DNA from: Pleurotus ostreatus/Saccharomyces cerevisiae fusant
Taxonomy: Eukaryota; Opisthokonta
DNA length: 12,824 bases
Direction of reading: 5' to 3'
Assembly: GCA_024196135.1 (NCBI GenBank)
Contig: JAMQCK010001036.1
Span: 1 to 12,824 of the forward strand
How positions within the stretch are numbered: position 1 is the stretch's first letter; each line of letters opens with the position of its first letter. The notes under the pieces are model-generated. The model was not told the origin of the DNA. It ran no database searches and saw nothing but the letters and a program-made list of their open reading frames with translations. Shown here one piece after another: positions 1 through 9,400 of this stretch. Made by a program: the position numbers and the translations under genes.

Positions 1-395
1 TGCGGAGACGCGTCCGCTGCGGGTCACTGCGAGTAGACAAGTCGAAGCTGGGTGGTCGCCCTTGGCGAATACACTAATCCAACCGGTAGATCACTACCCG
101 GCTTGGAGAAGTTCGGAACTCGAGAGTGTCGAGTCTCCTTTTACCCGCGCAAGCGCGTGCCTCAGCTCGTTGAGTCGGTACGACGAAATGAGATGAGATT
201 TGGTAGAAAAGAGTAGTTATCTAATCAGCGCCCGCGGACCTTGATCCGCCCGCGGGCGGTACACGTGCGTACAGTCTCGTGATCGCGTTGTGGGTGCCTA
301 TGTATCGTAAGAGTTCGTAGTCATCTAGCGGGCGTCCAGCCCGCCTCGTAGTCCGTGCGTGAGGAGTAGAAGGAAAAGAAATAAGGGTACCTGCA
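1..395 (-). repeat. 3' LTR (in element sense)
   Basis: This is the second copy of the 395-bp LTR, immediately downstream (in sense) of the polypurine tract. It should supply the polyadenylation signals of the RNA. Identity with the other copy implies very recent insertion, since both LTRs are made from one template during reverse transcription. It contains a 14-bp perfect GC palindrome, an E-box-like CACGTG at 262-267 and two short GC hairpins (146-157 and 328-344). Confidence 0.95.
229..259. other. GC-rich inverted repeat and 14-bp palindrome in the LTR
   Basis: Positions 246-259 read CCGCCCGCGGGCGG, a perfect 14-bp palindrome. A separate 9-bp arm at 229-237 (CGCCCGCGG) is the reverse complement of 250-258, with a 12-nt loop, so two competing folds are possible. 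The same structure recurs in the 5' LTR at 12658-12688. It could be a dimeric protein-binding site, an RNA hairpin or a methylation-prone CpG cluster; the sequence does not say which. Confidence 0.6.
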
Positions 396-442
396 AAGCC
401 CCCCACTCCGAAAGCCGGACACACCTTGCCGACATCTCCGTC
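396..442 (-). other. 3' untranslated stretch before the 3' LTR
   Basis: This is a 47-nt region between the TAG stop of the second ORF and the 3' LTR. It contains the polypurine tract and nothing else recognisable. Confidence 0.7.
399..409 (-). promoter_or_regulatory. Polypurine tract (plus-strand primer site)
   Basis: In sense the sequence GGAGTGGGGGG ends three bases before the LTR start (CTT, then TGCAGG). A purine run next to the 3' LTR is where RNase H leaves the primer for plus-strand DNA. It is short and broken by one T, but it is the only purine run at this place. Confidence 0.65.
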
Positions 443-3181
443 CTAACGGAAAAGAGGCAGTCGGCGAGCGCGGAAGCCGGGTCCGAGCGCGGCGACCTTC
501 ATAGTGCCGTCCTCCACCCCGTAGATCCAATCGAAGAGGCTCACCCATGAGCGCGCGGACGCCGTAGGAAGAGAGAGCTGCCGCCGGTCGGCGTGTTCGA
601 GCTGTAGCGCGTTCCGTCGACCCTTGAGCTGCTTGATCCAGCGACTCTCCGACAACGCGGTACGAGTGCCGTTCTCGAGGCCAGCGACGATGTCCTGGAA
701 GTAATTCTCCTCCTCCACGTTCCATTCTCCGTTCCCCGGCCAGTATTCGGCCCAAAGGTGCGGGGGAGGGAACAGCGAGAACAGCTTCGTACCATCCCTC
801 CCCTTCACGAGGCCCCTCAACTTGTTGATCTCCTTGTCCGTCGGCTTCTCGATGACGATCTCTTCGCTCAGCCCGTACGGGTGAATTACCTTCCCGGTCT
901 TGTACAGCCGAGTGGCGAGATGGACTCCCGTCCCTACACGGCCCTTGAGCTGCTCCTTCCCGTAGTGGGCGGCTATCGCCGCGATGAGCCCTCCGTGGTA
1001 CACGAAGGAGGGAGCGTGCTCCAGGCGGCAGAGATCCTGAACCATTCCGACGTACGCTCGGTACAGCTCTGGTCCTCCATCCTGGTAGTGCAGGTAGTCG
1101 TCGACGTAGTGGGCCGGCTCTGGACCGACAATCTCGCTAGCTGCCTCCGGCAACTGGGCGGAGGTCAGGTAGGCGGCTTCGAAGCGGATTCCCGAGAAGA
1201 GGCAGAGGCGTAACAGGTCGGTCGCGTCGTTGATGTCCTGCGTCTCCAACCAGATGTAAACTCGGATGCGATCCTCGGCGACGGGGAACCTTAGGTATCC
1301 GTTCTTGAGGAAGTCCCAGCACCACTTGGCCATGAAGAACTCGTTATCGGAGCGAGGGTACGGACGCGTGGACAGCTTTCCTAGCAAGGCTGGGAAGGCC
1401 GAGCGAAGGATGGTGTAGCGCTGTTGCCATAGCGGCGAGCCTGGCGTAGCGACGTCGTTCCTTGAGACTCGAGCGGGGTCGGGAGCGACGAGGCCGACCG
1501 GCGTGTTGGGTATCCGGACCCCACGCCTCGGTGACGCGCTGCGGCGTCGGCCCAGAGAGTCGCTGAAGGGCAAGTCGCTGTCCGTCTCCGTTCGCCAACT
1601 AGAGTGAGTGGAGGGCGGTGGAGTGGTATCCCCTGTTGCGAATCCTCCCATGCGCCTGAGCAGAGAAGACGCGGCTGAGCTCCTCGCGCTCTCGAGTGGT
1701 GAGGTGCCCTCGTTGTCCACGCGTACGACCAGAGCGGGGGTGCTCGCCTCGTCTCCGCGGTGCTGTTCGGTGGTAGGCGGCGGGACCGAGTGCTCTAGCA
1801 CCGGCGATCGGGGGTAGAAGAGTCGCTCGAGCTCGACAAGAGCCGTGGTATGGTCCAAAGGTACTGCTTCGATCGCCTCGCCCGTGATCACGTCGAACTT
1901 GCTGCCACCCCAAGGCGCGTAGCTCAGCTTGTACATCTCGCGACGCTCATCCACCGACAGCTCCGCCCTTTCTCCTAGGCGCTGTCCGTGACGGGACTGC
2001 GTGGCGACTGGCCCGAACTCGTAGGTCGCTCTCACCGTCTTGTTCGAAGAGTTCCTCATCGACCAGGCCTCGATGATCACGTACTCCTTGCCGTCGCCGA
2101 TGTCCTTCTCGTAATGCTCGTACCGGTTCAGGCTGCGCTGGATAGCCTCTGGGTCCTTCAGAAGGATGCCCCTCCATCCCTCGTGTAGCTGGACGAGGTA
2201 TGTTTTACGCTCGTCGTACTGGGCCGTGGGGGACCCTCTCGTACGTGCTCGCTTGTCCTGCAAGAGGTGGTCGAAGAATAGCGCTTCCCGCTTGCCGTTG
2301 GCGATCGCAGGGATCTCCTTGGGAGCGGGCTCGCGGCCCAGACTCGTTCGCAGTCCGTAGTACCCCGTGATCAGCGCGGGATCGAGGCGAGCGAAGCGGG
2401 GTTGGGCGTTCGTTGCTTCCGACCAGACGAAGGCGAAGGGGACGCTCATCTGTAGGAGCATAGGGATGTTGACGTGGCTCCAGTCGGAACAAGGGTTAAT
2501 GAACCCTCCCCGCTTGGGCCGCCGAGGGAGGTCTAGCTTGTCGATGAACTCGCGTTCCTCCTCGTCCAGAGCGGCTCTCCACCAGGACGGTTGAGTGTGC
2601 ATCAGCCAGTTCAAGACGGCGAGGTTGTTGCGTCCGTCCATCTTTAGCGCGAAGATAGAGTCGGCCATCTCGTCGTAGGACTCGAAGGTCCTGATCAACT
2701 CGATCCAGGTGTCGTCGCTCAGAGGGGTGAGCAGCTGCTTCGCCTGCTGTACCAGATCGTCCTCGGGGAGCTCGTCGATTATCTTGGTACAGCACTGGAC
2801 GACCCGTTGCTGTAGGTCAACGAACCGCTGCTTCCAGTCGGGTTTGATGCGGTATCCTCCGCCCCCCAGGCTGTTGTAGTCGGCATCCTCGTACCCGTTG
2901 AGCACGAATTCAACCGCATCCCGGGTGTAGTCGCCGTCCCCGAGGTCGTCCATGACGCCGAACACCTCGTGAGGACGCAGAGGGTTGATGTAGTCGGGAA
3001 GAGCGCTGGCGTGCCGGTGATCGGGGTGCACGTAGCGACGACTCGGGACGCTGGTTTCGAATAGCTTAGAGCCCGGCGGCCCGAAGGCGAGGAACAGCTC
3101 CCCCTCGGCCACGTAGGTCTCGGGGAGGTCGCGGATATCGAACGCGTCGGGGCGTAACGCGAGAGTGGACAAGACAGCCAT
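443..3181 (-). CDS. Second ORF of the element, 912-aa protein of unknown function
   Basis: This intact 912-codon ORF lies 3' of pol, the position of env genes. The ATG has A at -3 and G at +4, and an in-frame TGA lies about 40 nt upstream, so the start is well set. I see two folded halves. The first (1 to about 462) has the conserved-looking stretch FINPCSDWSHVNIPMLLQ at 227-244 and RLDPALI at 265-271. A Ser/Pro/Arg-rich linker follows (about 463-583). The second half (585-912) has many aromatic residues, GGLIAAIAAHYG from 730 and LFPPPHLWAEYWPGNGEW from 803. No signal peptide, transmembrane segment, zinc knuckle or nuclease motif is visible, so an envelope role is not supported. The Trp-rich pattern recalls uncharacterised proteins in mushroom genomes, from memory only. 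Regulation may involve splicing in the spacer. Confidence 0.88.
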   Translation of the reverse strand: MAVLSTLALRPDAFDIRDLPETYVAEGELFLAFGPPGSKLFETSVPSRRYVHPDHRHASALPDYINPLRPHEVFGVMDDLGDGDYTRDAVEFVLNGYEDADYNSLGGGGYRIKPDWKQRFVDLQQRVVQCCTKIIDELPEDDLVQQAKQLLTPLSDDTWIELIRTFESYDEMADSIFALKMDGRNNLAVLNWLMHTQPSWWRAALDEEEREFIDKLDLPRRPKRGGFINPCSDWSHVNIPMLLQMSVPFAFVWSEATNAQPRFARLDPALITGYYGLRTSLGREPAPKEIPAIANGKREALFFDHLLQDKRARTRGSPTAQYDERKTYLVQLHEGWRGILLKDPEAIQRSLNRYEHYEKDIGDGKEYVIIEAWSMRNSSNKTVRATYEFGPVATQSRHGQRLGERAELSVDERREMYKLSYAPWGGSKFDVITGEAIEAVPLDHTTALVELERLFYPRSPVLEHSVPPPTTEQHRGDEASTPALVVRVDNEGTSPLESARSSAASSLLRRMGGFATGDTTPPPSTHSSWRTETDSDLPFSDSLGRRRSASPRRGVRIPNTPVGLVAPDPARVSRNDVATPGSPLWQQRYTILRSAFPALLGKLSTRPYPRSDNEFFMAKWCWDFLKNGYLRFPVAEDRIRVYIWLETQDINDATDLLRLCLFSGIRFEAAYLTSAQLPEAASEIVGPEPAHYVDDYLHYQDGGPELYRAYVGMVQDLCRLEHAPSFVYHGGLIAAIAAHYGKEQLKGRVGTGVHLATRLYKTGKVIHPYGLSEEIVIEKPTDKEINKLRGLVKGRDGTKLFSLFPPPHLWAEYWPGNGEWNVEEENYFQDIVAGLENGTRTALSESRWIKQLKGRRNALQLEHADRRQLSLPTASARSWVSLFDWIYGVEDGTMKVAALGPGFRARRLPLFR

Positions 3182-3308
3182 CCTGCTCTGAGGAAAAGTA
3201 CGATCGATCGCGAGTCGTCACTATTCCTCTCTCCAGGTCGTCCTCTAGTCGATCACGAGCTAGCAGGGCGACTGGAGCGTCCGATGGTGGTAGGAAGCAG
3301 GATGGGCT

Positions 3309-3357
3309 CTGTTGATTTAGGCGATGGTCGGATCAGTGCACGAGGTCGCTTACTCAC
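3309..3357 (-). other. Candidate 49-nt intron in the spacer
   Basis: In sense, GTGAGTAAGC opens a 49-nt segment that ends CAACAG, with a CTGAT branch-like motif near its middle. Size and signals fit short fungal introns. The same donor could instead join the acceptor TTTTCCTCAG ending at 3188, giving a 170-nt intron. Neither splice joins an upstream reading frame to the second ORF, so any role would be in RNA export or leader shaping. This is a prediction only. Confidence 0.3.
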
Positions 3358-3358
3358 A

Positions 3359-3387
3359 GCCCGCCGCCTCGCGAACTTGCGGCGGGC
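3359..3387. other. GC-rich hairpin after the pol stop
   Basis: GCCCGCCGC at 3359-3367 is the perfect reverse complement of 3379-3387, with an 11-nt loop. It lies about 45 bases downstream of the Gag-Pol TGA in sense and directly abuts the donor-like GTGAGT. It could fold in the RNA and affect splicing, ribosome behaviour or termination. Confidence 0.6.
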
Positions 3388-3431
3388 ACGTTGTACATTA
3401 CTCTACAAGGTAGCTGGTACCTCCGGCGTTT

Positions 3432-6400
3432 TCACAGGTTATGTTCTTCTTTGTACTCCTTCAACGTATCGGCGGAATTCTTCAGGTCGAGCTCGGTACG
3501 CCAACTATCGTAGTGAGGTCCGAATCCCACCCAGCGAACCTTGTAGACTCTCTTCTTCTTTCGACCGTCCCATTTGTGCTCTAAGATGCGGTCGATCTCG
3601 TATTCCCCGTGTGCCATCTTGCCGTCTCTTGTGTCGCCTAGTTGCGTCCTGTCGCGTCCGAGATCGGGAGGCGGTTCGTGATACCGCTTTAGGTGGTCGA
3701 TATTGAATACGGGGAACGAAGTGAAGCGGTCGTCCATCCGCAGGCGGTACGTGTTCGGGTTTATGCGCTGCACTACCTCGAAAGGGCCTATCCACCGTTG
3801 GTGAAGCTTCCGTCCTGGTCCTTTCGACTCGATCCACTTGAGCGTATGAGGGTTTACTAGCACCCTATCGCCAGTGCGGAATTCGGGAACCGGGCGTCGC
3901 CCCTTGTTGTATTCCTTCGCTTGCTCTTCTTGTGCCTTAGCAATGGCGTCCCGAGCCGCGTCCCGCTTGCTTTTTAGCATCTCCAGGAACTGGCCTGCCT
4001 CCGAGCTCCTGCTCTTTCCTTGCTCTGGTCCCAGGCGGTTTAGAAAGTCGATTGGCGATCTCGGCTTGAATCCCAGGAGCAGCTCGAATGGTTCTTCTTG
4101 CGTCGATTTGTGTATCGTAGAGTTGTAGGCGAACTCGAGGAAATGTATGAAGTTCGCCCATTCTTCCGGGTCTTGGGATACATACGATCGTAGCATTGTT
4201 TCCAGATGCCGGTTGAGGACTTCGGTCTGCCCGTCGTGTTGAGGGTGGTGCGCCGAGGACATCAGCAGATCGGTTTTCAATTCGCTCGCGACTTCCTTCC
4301 AGAATTCGAAGGCCCAGCGCGAGTCTCTGTCCATGACCAAGCTATCCGGTACGCCAAATTTGCAGACCAGGTGTTTGACGAACAGGTTGGCGAAGCCGCG
4401 CTTATTGAGGTTCGTCGTCGTCGGTACAAATTGCGCGTGTTTGGAAAATCGATCTACCAGGACCAGTATGGCGTCGAATCCGCAAGACGGCGGGAGCTCG
4501 GTGATAAAGTCCATGGATACTGACTCGTAGGGTAGGTGTGGTATGGGGTTCGGTATGAGAGTGCCGAATCTTTTGAAATTCGCGAGTTTACTTTTCTGAC
4601 AGATGTCGCAGGATTTGCAGAACTTCTCTATGTCGACCTTCATGCGATGCCAGTAGAACTTGCTGCGGAGTTTCGACCATAGCTTGAAATGGCCTCCGTG
4701 GGCGGTCTCTATGGGGTTCTCGTGTGCTTCCTCGAGTACCTTCCTCCTCAAGGATTTCGGTACGCACAGGCGCGGGACGTAGTCGGCGTCTAGGAAGTAC
4801 AAGAGTCCTATTTCGTCTTTGAAGAACCGCCGCCCCGGGGTCCAGTCTCCAGTCGTCTCTTGCGCTTCCTTGTAGCGCGTCCTGAAGAACGGGTCTTCTG
4901 AGTATCCCGCCCTGAACTCTTCCGCTCGCTGCGGGTTCAGGTGAATGAGGACTGAGGGCGGCCGCTCGAATATCTTTTGGTACGCTCTCCTGTTCGTCAG
5001 CTCGTCCAGTGGCTCGCCCGTATGGTCGACTTCATCCTGCTTCCGCGGCGCTTGTTGGTTTTCCTCGACGGCCTGCTCGTGGCGCGCTCTTCTTGTTTTC
5101 TGCTTTCTTGTCCTTGGTTCCGCCTCGTTTGGCTCGTCCTTCTCTGGGCTCCCGGTGTCTCCATCTCTTGCCGCCCCCCGGCGAGCCAGACGGGGCGAGC
5201 GTCTCGCAGCGTACGCTTCAGGGGCGTGCTCCACGCAGTCCGCCCATCCGTCGACGAAGAGGGTTTCGGCTCCGGCGTCCTCTTCGAAGGCTTTTCTGGC
5301 GGACTTCCGACGTTCCGCTTCCTCGCGCAGGCTAGCGGTGGCTTCGTCCGTCTTCAGTGAGGCGCCTCGCAGCTCTGGTGGCGAGACTTGTGCTGGTGGT
5401 TCGCGTGGAATGCGGCTCAATGGGTCGACGTTCGAGTGGACTCTGCCGGCTCGGTGCACGATCTCCAGTCCCGGCTTGTAGGCAGAATATATTGCTCCCC
5501 ACGATGCGAGACGTCGGTTACTGTTCTCGTATGTGCGGGCCCACTGCAGGGCGCTGTGGTCGGTCACGAGCAGAATCTGCGAGCCCTCGAGGTACGGTTG
5601 GAACTTGACAAGGCCCTCCTTGGCTGCGAGTGCTTCTCTTTCCGTCGTGCTGTAGCGACTCTCCGCCCCCTTGAATGAGCGGGACCAGTACCCAATGACT
5701 CTCTCGACGTGTACTGTGGAGTCGTCGAAGGAGGCAGCCCAGTCGCCGTTCTCGGGGACGTCGTCGATTTTGCTGGATATCCTGGTGACGAGTCGAGGAG
5801 GTGGCTGTCCGCCATCGTATAGAGCCCGTAGGCGGTCGTACGTCTTCGTCCCTCGCAAATCCGCCACTTTGATTGGTTGCACCTGCTGCAGTGCACAGCC
5901 GAGCGCATAGTCGGAGGCGTCCGTATATAATCGGTACGGCAGGCCTTCGATGGGGTGACCAAGGACTGGGGCGTTCTGTAACGCCTTCTTCGCCTGCAGG
6001 AAGGCGAACTCCTCTTCGGCCCCCCAGTGCCAACGCGCTCCCTTCTTCAAAAGGGCGTGCAGCGGCGAGCAAATGTCGGAGTAATAGGGAATGAACGCGT
6101 TAAAATAGACTGTCATGCCCAAGAATGTCGCCAGCTCGGACCTGTTGCTGGGTCGTTTCATCTCGAGGACGGCGCGGACCTTCTCATAATGTGTCGACAG
6201 TCCGAGTCGCGAGACCTTGTGGCCTAGCAGAATAATGGAGTCGTAGAATAGGTGACACTTCGAGGGCGAGAGGGTTATCTTGGCGTCCTCGATGGCTTGA
6301 AGTACTTTGTCGAGATGATCGATGTGGTCTTCGAAGGATCGGGAGTAGACGACTATGTCGTCGATGTATACAAGGGCGAAGAGCCATAAGTAGGGGGCGA

Positions 6401-9400
6401 GGACAGAATTCATGACTCGCTGGAATATAGAGGGCCCGTTACGCAGCCCGAAGGGAAGCCTCTTAAATTGGAAGAGGCCGCGGTGTGTCCTGAACGCTGT
6501 CTTCTCGACGTCGTCTGGATGTACTGACAGTTGCGTAAAGCCGGATAGGGCGTCCAGGGAGGATAGTACTTGTGCTCCGGAGAGGGAAGCCAGGATTTCT
6601 TGCTGTCTTGGGATGGGGAATTCGTCTGGGATGGTGGCCGCGTTCAGGCGCCGGTAGTCTACGCAGAAGCGCGGCTTGCCGTTCCTGTACGCGATGACGA
6701 CGGGGGCGCTCCACGGGCTTCGTGATTCCTCTATGACGCCTTGCTGGAACCACTTGTCGATCTGCTCGTCTATGACTGCCTTTTTGGCGGGTGACGCCCC
6801 GAACATAGGAACTGCTATGGGGTTGGTGCCTTCCTTGACCCGAATCCTCGCGGCAGCCTCGTAGTCTCCTAGCCGCCCGTCGAGAGCGAAGGCCTTTCGA
6901 TGGCGGTCGAGCATCTTCAAAGCACGGTCCTTGAGGTCGTTCGGGAGCGCTCCGATGTCGAGCGAGTCGAGGAACTCCTTGGAGCTTACTTCCTCCACCT
7001 CGGGGAGCGCCGCTGTTTTCGGGCCGTATTCGTCCTGCTCGCTGTCCTCGCCGTCAGCCCACGCTTGGTATGTTTCCCTGCTGGGCATATGGAATTGTCT
7101 TTTCGCCGGCTGCTGTCCCGCTCGCCAGGCTTCGTAGGTGTGGGCATCGGGCATGCGTAGCGGTCGGCTTGCTCTCTTCCGGTGCGAAGTCTCGCACTCG
7201 TGTGTTTTCGTGGACTCTTGATTCGGCGGGTTCAGGTTCAACTCGCTGACGCGTCTCGCGAATTGTGCGTGCTGGTCGAAGCGTTCTCTCTCCTTTTCGT
7301 CCTTTGGAGTGTCGAAGTAATCGCCCGGGATAGCTATCTTGCCCAAAGCCTCCCCTTCTTGTATTATTCTCGGCGTGGTCGAGAGGTTGGCGACGGGTAC
7401 AAAGGGAAATTCGGCGTCTATCAAGGTGTTGGGCACAGCCAGGTGGATGGCGTCGCTGGTTGAGAGCAGAGTCTTCTCGATCACCCACTCCCCGCCTTTC
7501 TCGAAGGGCCCTCGAAGCGGTACCCGGACGGTCGTCTGAGCTGGGATCCTAGTCTTGGCGGCAGCTTGCACCGTGTACTCTTCTTCCTTCGCGATTCGGT
7601 CGCGACGCTTCTTTTCTCTCTTGAGCTTGTTCCGATGGGCTCTCTTGGCGAACGCTTTCTCGGGCACCTCTCCACGGTACGACTTGGCTACCTTGTTGAA
7701 GTCGGTCGTGCGGTTGACGTTGACGGCCGAGACGGGGGACTGCACGTCGCCGAACTGCACGCGCGTGCCCTCGTCCACCTTGCGTTCGACAGCTACCTCG
7801 TACGCTTGCTGAAAATCCTCGCCTAGAAGGATAGGAACAGTCATGTTTTCAACCACGTAGGCCTCGATCTCCGCTTCCAGGATGGAGCCGTCGTCCGCCG
7901 TGATGAACACGGGAAGGCGTACGTAGCCTCTTATCGGGTCGCTAGCCGAGGTGAGCTGCCACAGTTTCATCTTCGCTCCTTTTCTGATAGGAGGGGGGTT
8001 CTTCAGGCTGTCGTACAGTTGCGCGCTGATTAACGAGAGGCTCGCGCAGGAGTCCAGCCGTAGATCGATCTCCTCGGCGGCGAGGGAGCCCAGCCTTCCT
8101 TTCACGCTCAGCACTGAGGTTCCTCGCGAAGCTTGGCCCGGGGGGTTCTTGATTCGACTTTTCAGCTTGATAGGCTTGTCTTCGTAGGGCAGGGCGTCCG
8201 GAATGGCCATGACCTCCTTTTCTTCGACCGGCGGTCTTGATAGATCTACTTCAGGCTGCACGCAGCAAGCGGCGTCGTTCCCCACATATTCCATGATGTG
8301 GGGGTGGTCGGACGGTAGGGCTCCGCCTTCGTGCCAGTACGATTCCTCGATGACTTCGATGTTAGACGCCACGCTGGGCATGTTCACGTACAGCACTTCT
8401 TCGCGCCTTTCCGGCTCTGGATCTTGCCTGTCTTCTCTCTCTTCGCTTCCTCCTTTTTCGTCGCCAGCCTCCGCTTCGTCTTCCTCGCTTTCGCTGGAGA
8501 GTTCGGACTTACGCTCCTCGGGCGCCGACTGCGCCGTCTCTGGAGCCGCCGCCTCAAAACCCGACGTCGAGATCATGGCGTAGGCGGCGTCGTACGCCTT
8601 CTCTCTAGACGCCTCTCCTGGTTCGGCTACGTATCCTTCACGGGCGCGCCTCCGATTGTACTCTTCGCGGTGAGGGCATTCCTTGTTCCAGTGGAAGGGG
8701 CTCCCGCACGAAAAGCAAGGCGCAGGCGGTTGTCTCTTCTCCTTCGTCTTGACGTCGTCGCGCCGCTTGAAGAGGTACTTCTTAGGTACAGTCGGAGCGC
8801 GTTTCTGTACTATTGAGTACGCGGAGGCTACCATCTCCTCCCAAGGGTCCTCCTCGCCAGCGTCTGATTCTTCTTCCGCGCTCTGCAGCCCAGGGAGGTC
8901 GTCTTCATCCGAAGGATCGGTGTGTGAAGTGCCGACGGGTTCGGTGGCGAAGGCGACCCTCCTCAAGGAGCTCTTCGGTGTGGACGCCTTAAGATGCGGA
9001 AGAACGCCGTGCCTCTTCAGTATGGAGGCGACGCTGGTTTCTAAGTCGGCATGGTCCTGCTTTGAGCTCGCCAAGAGTTCGGACTCGAATTCTATGACTC
9101 TCTCCTTAAGTTCGTCGGCGTCGCGCAGAGTTGACGTGGAGAGCATGTGGTGCCAGTGGGGTGGCACGCGCTCGATTATTAACTGTAGCTCTTCGAGAGA
9201 CCCCTTTTGCGAGTAGCCCAGGAAGCGAGCGTACATAAGGCGTCGACTGACGTACTCCAGGGGCGACTCGTAGCGGTGTTTGTGTCCCTCGCGGAAGGCT
9301 TGCTGCTTGAATTCGGAGGCTATCTGGTTGACCCATCTCCTCCCTAGGAATCCTTCGACGAGGCCTTGAATCCAGTTGTACGCACTGGCTTGCATCCAGT

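Larger units (their letters stand above)
3182..3431 (-). other. Spacer between Gag-Pol and the second ORF
   Basis: This 250-nt stretch has stops in the frame of the downstream ORF. It contains a 14-codon upstream ORF (3354-3398), a GC-rich hairpin (3359-3387), a donor-like GTGAGTAAGC starting at 3357, and a pyrimidine-rich TTTTCCTCAG acceptor-like motif ending at 3188, six bases before the second ORF's ATG. The spacing suggests a control region for expression of the second ORF by splicing, internal promotion or reinitiation. Confidence 0.6.

Noticed and set aside
443..3181. Envelope protein
   Set aside because: The position fits, but no N-terminal signal peptide, transmembrane segment, cysteine pattern or furin-like site with a fusion peptide can be seen.
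3354..3398. 14-codon upstream ORF as a real small gene
   Set aside because: Too short to support as a gene and out of frame with the next ORF; at most a regulatory upstream ORF.
4945..5481. Plus-strand ORF of 178 codons, with two overlapping ORFs
   Set aside because: Antisense to the RNase H-integrase linker, overlapping alternatives in other frames, composition typical of a shadow frame.
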